Below, one piece after another: positions 1 through 6,474 of a stretch of DNA of 12,490 nucleotides. The notes below the pieces were generated by a model. It saw only the letters and a program-made list of their open reading frames with translations, did not search any database and was not told the DNA's origin. How positions within the stretch are numbered: position 1 is the first letter of the stretch; every line of letters starts with the position of its first letter. This DNA is from an uncultured Riemerella sp. (lineage in GTDB: Bacteria > Bacteroidota > Bacteroidia > Flavobacteriales > Weeksellaceae). The stretch lies in contig CALHQK010000149.1 of assembly GCA_938037185.1 (NCBI GenBank), positions 1 to 12,490 on the forward strand, in the 5' to 3' direction. Position numbers and translations under genes: made by a program.

Positions 1-335
1 CCTCTGTTTATCAGTTCGTTTTTCATGTCTTCGGGTTCGTTGTAGTCCTTTCGGCTGTTGTCTCCGCTGACGATGATGTATTCTATTTTCCCTGATTTGT
101 AGAGCTTTTCTGCGGCATCTATTCTGTAATAAAAATAATAATTTTTATATCCGCTAGGCAGTGTTTTAGATGTTCCCAGCAGCACGCCTACTTTTTGGTT
201 GGGCAGTTTTTCAATATCATCCGTTACAAAATTTTGGGTTTTGCTCTCTATTTCATAATTACTCCAAAAACAAACCAAAATCCCCAGCAACAAGCCTCCC
301 AATACCCAAAGAACAATTTTCTTAAATAATTTCAT
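1..335 (-). CDS. sanA: SanA/YdcF-family (DUF218) envelope protein, N-terminal part, cut by the window edge
   Basis: Only the first 111 residues are present; the gene continues past base 1. The ATG is at 335-333. Residues 4-24 form a single hydrophobic segment after a short basic N-terminus (MKLFKK), so the protein is probably anchored in the inner membrane with its domain outside the cytoplasm. The DUF218 fold is marked by VGVLLGTSKTLPSG (about 49-62) and IIVSGDNSRKDYNEPEDM (about 87-104), which closely resemble the VVLGTAK and LLSGDNxxxSYNEPxxM segments of E. coli SanA. Family knowledge: SanA is linked to envelope barrier function (vancomycin exclusion at high temperature), with no firmly established reaction. 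It starts 22 bases after the glycosyltransferase stop, so it is probably co-transcribed with it. Family assignment is secure; the exact SanA orthology is less so. Confidence 0.88.
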   Translation of the reverse strand, partial: MKLFKKIVLWVLGGLLLGILVCFWSNYEIESKTQNFVTDDIEKLPNQKVGVLLGTSKTLPSGYKNYYFYYRIDAAEKLYKSGKIEYIIVSGDNSRKDYNEPEDMKNELINR

Positions 336-357
336 ATAGTATTTATTAATGCAATGT

Positions 358-1143
358 TTATTTAAAAAGCTCCATTATTCTGTCCCATAGATTTTTCTTT
401 TTTGGAGGATATTTTACAAAATCATTATGTGAAAATAAACCTTCTCCATGAGCGATTATAAAGTTCTGGCGAGGCCACCATTCAGCAATATTTTTTTCTA
501 AACTTATTCCTTTTGAATTTAAAGGAATGACCACATCTAAATAGAACTGTTTTTTATAAATAGCAGGATTGTTTGTCCAGTTACCATATCTGCTGGTAGT
601 GATAAAATATTCCCCATCTTTAGTGATTTTATCAGGAAATTGCTCTGCAGGATCCAGCCAGTGTAAAGAATCTAGAAGGTGAGGAGAAGTGCATTTGTGC
701 CATTCATCATAGTATTCTAACTCTTTCCCTTTGAATGAAAAACTATAATGAGGGTATCCAGGGTTTTTACGATGTCTGTATCTTACGACATCTGCTTTTC
801 TTTCTGATATAAGCTCTAAACCACTCTTTAGTCTTTGATATGTAATTTCTTTATTTTCTAATAAATTCCAATCATGCTCTAGTAATAAAATATATTCTTG
901 TTTTGCATTTTTAGCCAATGAAATAAAACCCTCTGCAATTCCTATATTTTCTGGGAAACCAATATATTCTATATTGTATTTTTCTGCTAAAGTGATATCT
1001 TTATCCGTTATTTCTTGGAAGAATATAGTAATATCTTCAACAATGTCTAATAGACCATTGTCTAAATATGTGCTGAGTGTTTTTTCTAGTGTTTTTGTAT
1101 TATTCCAAGCAAGTATTCCAATACTTAAATTTAGTTTTTCCAT
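358..1143 (-). CDS. GT2-like (GT-A fold) glycosyltransferase, specificity unknown
   Basis: This 261-residue protein has no signal peptide or membrane segment, so it is probably cytosolic or peripheral. It opens with LNLSIGILAWNNTKTLEKTL, the beta-strand plus Asn-rich turn that starts GT2-like transferases. FPENIGIAEGF (63-73) is the usual NxGxAxG nucleotide-sugar segment, and YILLLEHDW (84-92) sits where GT-A enzymes carry the DxD metal site, with EHD in its place. The C-terminal half (YRHRKNPGYPHYSF, EWHKCTSPH, AEWWPRQNF) is rich in aromatic and charged residues and I do not recognise it. It starts 14 bases after the lspA stop and lies 22 bases before the SanA-type gene, so it belongs to the same transcript. 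Hand-counted rows are AT-rich (20% G+C at 841-900, 33% at 901-960) against 45-52% in sampled lspA rows, hinting at later acquisition. Donor, acceptor and product are unknown. Confidence 0.75.
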   Translation of the reverse strand: MEKLNLSIGILAWNNTKTLEKTLSTYLDNGLLDIVEDITIFFQEITDKDITLAEKYNIEYIGFPENIGIAEGFISLAKNAKQEYILLLEHDWNLLENKEITYQRLKSGLELISERKADVVRYRHRKNPGYPHYSFSFKGKELEYYDEWHKCTSPHLLDSLHWLDPAEQFPDKITKDGEYFITTSRYGNWTNNPAIYKKQFYLDVVIPLNSKGISLEKNIAEWWPRQNFIIAHGEGLFSHNDFVKYPPKKKNLWDRIMELFK

Positions 1144-1157
1144 AAGTATAAAATAAA

Positions 1158-1790
1158 TTAAAACTCTCCATTAGGAAAGGCTTTTTTTCTGAAAATGAAC
1201 AAAAGCACACCCCCAACTGTAATCGCTGAGTCTGCAACATTAAATATATATCGGAAAAATTCCACATGCTGTCCTCCCACTAGAGGAACGCCTTCTGGAA
1301 CAGTGAAGTTAAACAACGGAAAATGAAGCATATCCACCACACAGCCTCTCATGAAGCCAGAATATCCTTCTCCAAAGCCAGAAACGCCGTCATAGCCTAC
1401 CCAGCTGCCAATATCTTCTATGAAAACACTTCCACTGTCAAAAATCATTCCATAGAAAAGCCCGTCAATAAGGTTGCCTATCGCTCCTGCAAAAATAAAA
1501 CTCATCGGGACAAGCAGATAGTTACTCGCGCCTTCTTTTATCCATTTTTTGAAATAATATACCATTCCTAAAATCAATAAAATACGGAGTGAAATGAGCA
1601 GGTATTTTCCGAAAATTCCACCAAACTGCATTCCGTACGCCATTCCTGGGTTTTCTACGAAAGTGAGCCGAAACCAGTCCAGCCCGAAAACAGGAATGCT
1701 TTCACCTAAATGAAAATGGGTTTTGATGTAAAATTTGGATAACTGGTCTATGAGCAGCACCAGCGCTGTGATGAATATAATTTTTTTCAT
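1158..1790 (-). CDS. lspA: Lipoprotein signal peptidase (signal peptidase II)
   Basis: LspA cleaves the signal peptide of diacylglyceryl-modified prolipoproteins in the inner membrane, just before the lipidated cysteine. All family blocks are visible in the 210 residues: DQLSKFYIK (15-23), FVENPGMAYGM (44-54, a variant of ENxGAAFG), GAIGNLIDGLFYG (102-114), VVDMLHFP (151-158) and FNVADSAITVGG (183-194). D153 and D187 are the expected catalytic aspartate pair. Four hydrophobic segments lie near 3-14, 62-80, 92-110 and 181-200. The roughly 35-residue stretch between the third block and the catalytic VVDM segment is longer than in the 164-residue E. coli enzyme, which is common in Bacteroidota. 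The ATG at 1790-1788 gives the expected short MKKII start directly ahead of the first membrane helix. The gene follows the unknown lipoprotein gene by 54 bases, and that protein should be one of its substrates. Confidence 0.97.
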   Translation of the reverse strand: MKKIIFITALVLLIDQLSKFYIKTHFHLGESIPVFGLDWFRLTFVENPGMAYGMQFGGIFGKYLLISLRILLILGMVYYFKKWIKEGASNYLLVPMSFIFAGAIGNLIDGLFYGMIFDSGSVFIEDIGSWVGYDGVSGFGEGYSGFMRGCVVDMLHFPLFNFTVPEGVPLVGGQHVEFFRYIFNVADSAITVGGVLLFIFRKKAFPNGEF

Positions 1791-1844
1791 GAAACTAAAT
1801 GTTTTGTACCATTTTTAAATTGTAAAATCATGTTTGATTAGTTT

Positions 1845-2468
1845 TTATGGTGAATATGTTTTTAAAAGGCGTTCAACGGCTGTCTGCTTAAAATCTTTAA
1901 AACTTGTAAGAACATTATTGTCAATTAAGTAAAATGTAGAACTTACACGCGGGAAATACTCCTCGTGTCCATCAGGGTATTCATTAACTCTATGGTAATA
2001 ATATTGAGAAAAAATTATAGTTTTTTCTCCTATATTCCACAGGTAGGCAGAATATCCTGTCACCCTTCCTTCATCATTTTTTGAGGGGGTAGGTAATAAT
2101 GTTTTTGGAGTGTTGTATTGTTTTTTTAAATAACTAAACATTTTATTGCCAATTTCCTCTTCCTCTATTTTAATTATAATTCCTGATGTTTTTTGTTCGG
2201 AAGCATTATTGAACAATATTTTTACTTTAGATAAAGGAATCTCTTCTTTATCAGTATTTTGAAAATTAACATCTCCAAAGCTAAAATGTGTCATTTCTTC
2301 GGTAAAAGCACATGGTAATGTCGTGGCTATATCTTCATCTTCCATTTCAAATTTTACACCTTTGAAAATTTCTTTATAACTCGAAGAAAAATCTACTTTT
2401 TCAAGGTCAATTTTTTTTGTGCAAGACAAAAATAAAAGACTTATAAGTGTAATGACAATTGTTCTCAT
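1845..2468 (-). CDS. Unknown lipoprotein, 207 residues
   Basis: I do not recognise this family. The N-terminus is a type II signal peptide: a short start (MRT), a hydrophobic core (IVITLISLLFL) and SC at 15-16, so lipidation is expected on Cys16 after LspA cleavage. The next residues are TKK and not the acidic cluster used as a surface-export signal in several Bacteroidota, so a periplasm-facing location is more likely (inference). The mature part is soluble and charged, with Tyr-rich strands such as IIFSQYYYHRVNEYPDGHEEYFPRV split around 156-180, suggesting a beta-rich fold. The gene sits between the dksA-type gene (59 bases upstream, containing a hairpin) and lspA (54 bases downstream). Hand-counted rows give 25% G+C at 2101-2160 and 37% at 2281-2340, below its neighbours, so it may be an insertion into an older dksA-lspA arrangement. 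The start is fixed by the signal peptide. Confidence 0.8.
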   Translation of the reverse strand: MRTIVITLISLLFLSCTKKIDLEKVDFSSSYKEIFKGVKFEMEDEDIATTLPCAFTEEMTHFSFGDVNFQNTDKEEIPLSKVKILFNNASEQKTSGIIIKIEEEEIGNKMFSYLKKQYNTPKTLLPTPSKNDEGRVTGYSAYLWNIGEKTIIFSQYYYHRVNEYPDGHEEYFPRVSSTFYLIDNNVLTSFKDFKQTAVERLLKTYSP

Positions 2469-2490
2469 TTTAGTTGGTCAAATTAAGTAA

Positions 2491-2514
2491 GAGAGCTAAG
2501 ATATCTTAGCCCTC
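2491..2514 (-). terminator. RNA hairpin between the dksA-type and lipoprotein genes; weak terminator or attenuator
   Basis: Bases 2495-2510 are a perfect 16-base palindrome (GCTAAGATATCTTAGC). On the minus strand it extends to GAGGGCTAAG, loop ATAT, CTTAGCTCTC: ten pairs if the single non-Watson-Crick position forms G-U. On the plus strand the same position would be A-C and would not pair, so the structure suits the leftward transcript. It starts 13 bases after the dksA-type stop. The following sequence (TTACTTAATTTGACC) is only moderately T-rich, so full termination is uncertain; partial read-through, attenuation or 3'-end protection are alternatives. Confidence 0.5.
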
Positions 2515-2527
2515 ATATGTGTGATAT

Positions 2528-2905
2528 TTACCGCTGCATGTTTTTCGCTTCTATGCTCAGTGTGGCGTGTGGAACGGCTTTCAGTCGCTCTTTGTCTATC
2601 AGTTTCCCTGTTACACGGCAGATTCCGTAAGTTTTGTTTTCTATACGGATGAGCGCGTGTTTCAGGTCACGGATGAATTTTTCCTGTCTGCCTGCCAATA
2701 TCGCATTTTGTTCTTTGCTGAGCGTTTCAGCTCCTTCTTCAAAGGCTTTGAATGTAGGCGAAGTATCATCTGTTCCGTTGTTTTGGTCATTGATGAAACT
2801 TTCTCTTAACAAGACCAAATCTTTCTCTGCCTTCTCTATTTTCTGCTGGATTATAGCCTTAAATTCCTGCAAATCAGCATCGCTGTACCTTGTTCTTTCT
2901 TCCAT
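2528..2905 (-). CDS. dksA: DksA/TraR-family transcription factor with degenerate zinc finger
   Basis: DksA-type proteins enter the RNA polymerase secondary channel and, with ppGpp, adjust initiation at stringent-response promoters. The 125 residues show the expected plan: a long helix (about 9-40), a coiled-coil tip with NNGTDDTSP (42-50), a returning helix (about 52-92), and a C-terminal domain GICRVTGKLIDKERLKAVPH (94-113) plus TLSIEAKNMQR. The acidic pair D46-D47 at the tip is the likely counterpart of the DxxDxA tip of E. coli DksA. Of the four zinc cysteines only C96 remains; T99, S117 and A120 occupy the other positions. The fold around them (YGxCxxxGxxIxxxRLxAxPxAxxxIxxK) is well conserved, so this is a natural variant and not a broken gene. 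It lies 38 bases downstream of ileS and is probably co-transcribed. Whether it is the organism's main DksA cannot be judged from the window. Confidence 0.9.
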   Translation of the reverse strand: MEERTRYSDADLQEFKAIIQQKIEKAEKDLVLLRESFINDQNNGTDDTSPTFKAFEEGAETLSKEQNAILAGRQEKFIRDLKHALIRIENKTYGICRVTGKLIDKERLKAVPHATLSIEAKNMQR

Positions 2906-2943
2906 TTTGTTATCAATTAGTCGTTTTTAGTTGTGTTAAATTT

Positions 2944-5900
2944 TTATACTCTGTTTATATTTATTTTGAAATGCACATCATTGATTTCTATTTCATCAGC
3001 TTGAGAAAGTGAATTCACAAATTCTATTTTATTTGCCAATACTTCTGCAGAAATATAAGAATTATTAGCATTGATTTCTGACTTAAACGGATTATTCTCC
3101 TCTAATTGTATAGAAATTCTATCCATCAGGTCAAAATCTTTATCTTTTCTAAGGTTTTGAATACGGTTCACGAACTCTCTTGCCACACCTTCCGCTCTGA
3201 GCTCATCAGTCACAGTAAGGTCTAAAGCCACAGTTATTCTGCCTTCGCTGGTTACTGTCCACCCAGGGATATCTTTTGTCAAGATTTCCACATCATCGAT
3301 GGTAATTTCATGCCCTGCGATGCTCATTTTTCCTTCTTTTTCAAGGGTTGCTATCTGTTCAGAGCTCATTGCAGAAATTTCTGCTCCCACAGCTTTCATG
3401 TCTTTGCCTAGTTTTGCTCCCAGAACCTTAAAGTTAGGTTTGATTTGTTTCACAATCAGTGTAGAAGCCTCTTCAGCATTGATGAGCTGCAGTTCCTTCA
3501 CATTTACTTCTTGTTTGATTAAATCTGCTACAGCTAAAATCTGGCTTTCAGTTTTCTTATCCAAAACAGGAATCATCACTTTTTGTAGTGGCTGGCGAAC
3601 CTTGATATTTTCTTTCTTTCTTAATGAAAATACCATCGAAGTGATAGATTGCGCTAGATGAGTTTTCTCCACCAAATCTGCATCTATTCTGCTTTCGTCC
3701 GCTACTGGGAAGTCTGATAAATGCACGCTTTCTGCCTTGTCTTTTCCTGTTACGGCATTTAGGTCTTGATACAGCCTGTCCATGAAGAACGGTGCTATCG
3801 GTGCAGAAAGTTTTGCCACGGTATCCAGACAAGTGTAAAGTGTCTGATAAGCAGAGATTTTGTCCTCTGTGTAGTCGCCTTTCCAGAAACGGCGGCGGCA
3901 GAGTCTCACATACCAGTTAGACAAGTTATCATTCACGAAAGTATTGATGGCTCTTGCCACTTTCGTAGGCTCATAGTCTTCGTAGAAAGCTTTTACTTCC
4001 TTGATTAAGATATTTAATTCAGACAAAATCCATCGGTCAATCTCTGGTTTGTTCTGTACTTCTGCTTCTTCATATTTAAAGCCGTCTACATTGGCATAAA
4101 GCGCGAAGAAAGAGTAAGTGTTATAAAGCGTTCCAAAGAATTTTCTACGAACTTCATCGATTCCTTCAATGTCAAATTTCAGGTTTTCCCACGGATTGGC
4201 ATTAGAAATCATGTACCAGCGCGTAGCATCTGGGCCATATTTTGCCAAAGTTTCAAATGGGTCTACGGCATTGCCTAGTCTTTTGGACATTTTTTGTCCG
4301 TTTTTATCTAAAACTAATCCATTGGAAACCACATTCTTATAAGCCACAGAGTCAAAAACTGCTGTTGCAATCGCGTGAAGCGTGTAGAACCAGCCACGCG
4401 TTTGGTCTACTCCCTCCGCTATGAAATCCGCAGGGTAAGCCTTGTTTTGATCGATAAGCTCCTTATTCTCAAAAGGATAGTGCAGCTGAGCGTAAGGCAT
4501 CGCACCAGAGTCAAACCAAACATCTATCAGGTCGCTTTCTCTCTTCATCGGTTTTCCGCTGTCAGACACTAAAATAATTTCATCCACGATGTTCTTGTGA
4601 AGGTCTATTTTAGCGTAGTTTTCATTAGACATATTACCGATTTCAAAGCCTTTGAAAGGATTTTCGGACATTAGTCCAGCGGCTACGGATTTTTCTATCT
4701 CGTTGATTAGTTCCTCTACAGAACCAATGATTTTTTCCTCTTTCAAATCCTCTGTTCTCCAGATAGGAAGCGGAATTCCCCAATATCTAGAACGGGATAG
4801 ATTCCAGTCGTTTACATTTTCCAGCCAGTTCGCGAAACGCCCTTCACCAGTAGCTTTCGGTTTCCAGTTGATACCTTTGTTTAGTTCTACCAAACGATTT
4901 TTTACCTCGGTCATTTTCACAAACCAAGAATCCAGCGGGTAGTATAGGACTGGCTTATCCGTTCTCCAACAATGAGGGTAGGAGTGGCTGTATTTTTCTA
5001 CCTTAAAGGCTTTATTTTCAGTTTTTAAAAGAATAGCGAGTTCCACATCCCAAGATTTTTCAGGAGCGGTGCTGTTATCGTAGTATTCGTTTTTAATGTA
5101 TTTTCCTGCAAAAAGTTCAGGAACATTTTCTCCTTTGATGAATTTCCCCTGCAAATCCACTAATGGCACAAGGTTGTCATTTTCGTCTTTCACGAGCATC
5201 GGTGGAATGCCAGCTTCTTTCGATACACGAGCATCATCCGCCCCAAAAGTAGCCGCTGTATGCACAATTCCTGTTCCATCCTCGGTAGTTACGAAATCTC
5301 CTGCGATTACACGGAATGCCTTTTCAGGGTTTTCTGCTGGAAGGAACCACGGAACGAGCTGTTCATAGGTGGTTTCCACCATATCAGAACCTTTGAATTC
5401 GGCTAAGATTTCGTAAGGGATTTTCTTCTTGCTGTCGTTATTGTGATTATTTTGAAACGAAGAAAATTCGGTTTCATCAGAAGTTTCAAAATATTTATTC
5501 CCAAATTGTTTGTTTACCAATGCTTTAGCAAGGATAATATTGATAGGCTCAAAAGTATATTGATTGAATGTTTTAACCAAAACATAGTCAATATCCACAC
5601 CCACAGTCAGCGCTGTGTTAGAAGGTAATGTCCAAGGCGTGGTAGTCCAAGCAAGGATGCTCAGATTTTCAGTATTTGAGATTTTAGACTGAAGCGCTGG
5701 ACTAAGATTTTTTACCTTAAACTGAGCCACGATAGTCGTATCGCTCACATCTCGGTAAGTCCCTGGCTGATTGAGCTCGTGCGAAGAAAGTCCCGTTCCT
5801 GCCTTTGGTGAATACGGCTGGATAGTGTAGCCTTTGTAAAGTAAATTTTTATTGTAAAGCTGTTTCAGAAGCCACCAAACAGACTCCATATATTTCGGTT

Positions 5901-6357
5901 CGTAGGTGATGTATGGATTTTCCAAATCTACCCAATAACCTATTTTTTTGGTAAGGTCATTCCAAATGTCTGTGTAGCGCATCACCGCATTACGGCAGGC
6001 TTGGTTGTATTCTTCCACAGAGATTTTTTTACCGATGTCTTCTTTGGTAATTCCAAGTTCTTTTTCTACGCCTAGTTCCACAGGAAGACCATGTGTGTCC
6101 CAGCCTGCTTTACGGAAAACCTGCTTACCATTTTGAGTTTGAAAACGACAGAAAATATCCTTGATAGTCCTTGCCATCACATGGTGAATACCAGGGAGAC
6201 CATTGGCAGAAGGTGGCCCTTCGTAGAATACGAATTCTGGATGTCCTTCGCGGATTTCTACCGACTTGTGAAAAGTATCATTATTATGCCAAAATGCTGC
6301 TATGTTTTCGGCAACATTTATCAAATCAAGGTTCTTATATTCGTTGAATTTAGCCAT
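2944..6357 (-). CDS. ileS: Isoleucyl-tRNA synthetase, type 2 (IleRS2), with GIHH in place of HIGH
   Basis: This cytosolic class I enzyme charges tRNA-Ile with isoleucine and hydrolyses mischarged valine. At 1137 residues it has the length and C-terminal architecture of the type 2 (eukaryote-like) form. FYEGPPSANGLPGIHHVMA (44-62) carries the signature region; the usual H-x-G-H is G56-I57-H58-H59. The ATP loop is KMSKR (689-693). The CP1 editing domain (about 195-430) shows WTTTPWTLPSNTAL and GTGIVHTAATFGADD (361-375), including the editing aspartate, although the usual proline of the HxAP segment is A369. WDTHGLPVE and DVWFDSGAMPYAQ are further family blocks, followed by the anticodon-binding domain from about 740. 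The ATG at 6357-6355 opens a normal MAKFNEY start. It appears to head the leftward transcript ileS-dksA-lipoprotein-lspA-glycosyltransferase-sanA. It is intact, and is the only ileS in view. Confidence 0.98.
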   Translation of the reverse strand: MAKFNEYKNLDLINVAENIAAFWHNNDTFHKSVEIREGHPEFVFYEGPPSANGLPGIHHVMARTIKDIFCRFQTQNGKQVFRKAGWDTHGLPVELGVEKELGITKEDIGKKISVEEYNQACRNAVMRYTDIWNDLTKKIGYWVDLENPYITYEPKYMESVWWLLKQLYNKNLLYKGYTIQPYSPKAGTGLSSHELNQPGTYRDVSDTTIVAQFKVKNLSPALQSKISNTENLSILAWTTTPWTLPSNTALTVGVDIDYVLVKTFNQYTFEPINIILAKALVNKQFGNKYFETSDETEFSSFQNNHNNDSKKKIPYEILAEFKGSDMVETTYEQLVPWFLPAENPEKAFRVIAGDFVTTEDGTGIVHTAATFGADDARVSKEAGIPPMLVKDENDNLVPLVDLQGKFIKGENVPELFAGKYIKNEYYDNSTAPEKSWDVELAILLKTENKAFKVEKYSHSYPHCWRTDKPVLYYPLDSWFVKMTEVKNRLVELNKGINWKPKATGEGRFANWLENVNDWNLSRSRYWGIPLPIWRTEDLKEEKIIGSVEELINEIEKSVAAGLMSENPFKGFEIGNMSNENYAKIDLHKNIVDEIILVSDSGKPMKRESDLIDVWFDSGAMPYAQLHYPFENKELIDQNKAYPADFIAEGVDQTRGWFYTLHAIATAVFDSVAYKNVVSNGLVLDKNGQKMSKRLGNAVDPFETLAKYGPDATRWYMISNANPWENLKFDIEGIDEVRRKFFGTLYNTYSFFALYANVDGFKYEEAEVQNKPEIDRWILSELNILIKEVKAFYEDYEPTKVARAINTFVNDNLSNWYVRLCRRRFWKGDYTEDKISAYQTLYTCLDTVAKLSAPIAPFFMDRLYQDLNAVTGKDKAESVHLSDFPVADESRIDADLVEKTHLAQSITSMVFSLRKKENIKVRQPLQKVMIPVLDKKTESQILAVADLIKQEVNVKELQLINAEEASTLIVKQIKPNFKVLGAKLGKDMKAVGAEISAMSSEQIATLEKEGKMSIAGHEITIDDVEILTKDIPGWTVTSEGRITVALDLTVTDELRAEGVAREFVNRIQNLRKDKDFDLMDRISIQLEENNPFKSEINANNSYISAEVLANKIEFVNSLSQADEIEINDVHFKININRV

Positions 6358-6388
6358 TTTCTTATCGTTTTTGTAAAAAATTTAGTTG

Positions 6389-6396
6389 CGAATATA
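6389..6396 (-). promoter_or_regulatory. Weak candidate -7 box for leftward transcription of ileS
   Basis: Read on the minus strand, these bases are TATATTCG, one mismatch from the Bacteroidota -7 consensus TAnnTTTG. A start a few bases downstream would give an ileS leader of roughly 25 to 30 bases. I see no clear TTG at the -33 position, so the assignment is tentative. The leader is too short to hold a T-box or riboswitch. Confidence 0.3.
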
Positions 6397-6420
6397 ATAT
6401 TTTTTCGGAGAAAAAAGATA

Positions 6421-6428
6421 TAATTTTG
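6421..6428 (+). promoter_or_regulatory. Second TAnnTTTG box (possible upstream tandem promoter)
   Basis: TAATTTTG matches the -7 consensus exactly, and the longer string TAATTTTGCAA is repeated with one change (TACTTTTGCAA) 41 bases further on at 6462-6472. No TTG occurs at a suitable -33 distance. If active, it would give a leader of about 40 bases before the ATG at 6475, which would solve the very short leader implied by the downstream promoter. Confidence 0.35.
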
Positions 6429-6438
6429 CAATAATTTT

Positions 6439-6469
6439 TTTGTCTTACCATAAAAAACTTATACTTTTG
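6439..6469 (+). promoter_or_regulatory. Strong Bacteroidota-type promoter for the DUF3078-mutL-rhomboid-EEP-pcm operon
   Basis: A -33 element TTTG (6439-6442) is followed, after exactly 19 bases, by TACTTTTG (6462-6469), a full match to the TAnnTTTG -7 element of the primary sigma factor in Bacteroidota. The predicted transcription start falls at about 6473-6478, on top of the ATG at 6475, so the message would be leaderless or nearly so. This is a consensus match only. Confidence 0.6.
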
Positions 6470-6474
6470 CAACT

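Noticed and set aside
1791..1844. Promoter or terminator between the lipoprotein gene and lspA.
   Set aside because: Only a loose 7-base inverted repeat (AAACTAA / TTAGTTT) with a long spacer is present, and no TTG plus TAnnTTTG pair was found on the minus strand.
2528..2905. Frameshifted or decaying dksA, suggested by missing zinc cysteines.
   Set aside because: The surrounding domain is conserved to the end and the frame is clean. The pattern fits a natural Cys-poor DksA and not a pseudogene.
2567..2930. Two plus-strand open frames of 80 and 98 codons opposite the dksA-type gene.
   Set aside because: They overlap a strongly conserved coding region and have no family-like sequence; both are shadows of the real gene.
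3299..5628. Several open frames of 60 to 120 codons on both strands inside ileS.
   Set aside because: The ileS frame is intact and conserved throughout. These frames are low-complexity mirror translations without start context.
6358..6474. T-box or other riboswitch ahead of ileS.
   Set aside because: The available leader is too short and AT-rich, has no stable stem, and T-box regulation is not expected in Bacteroidota.
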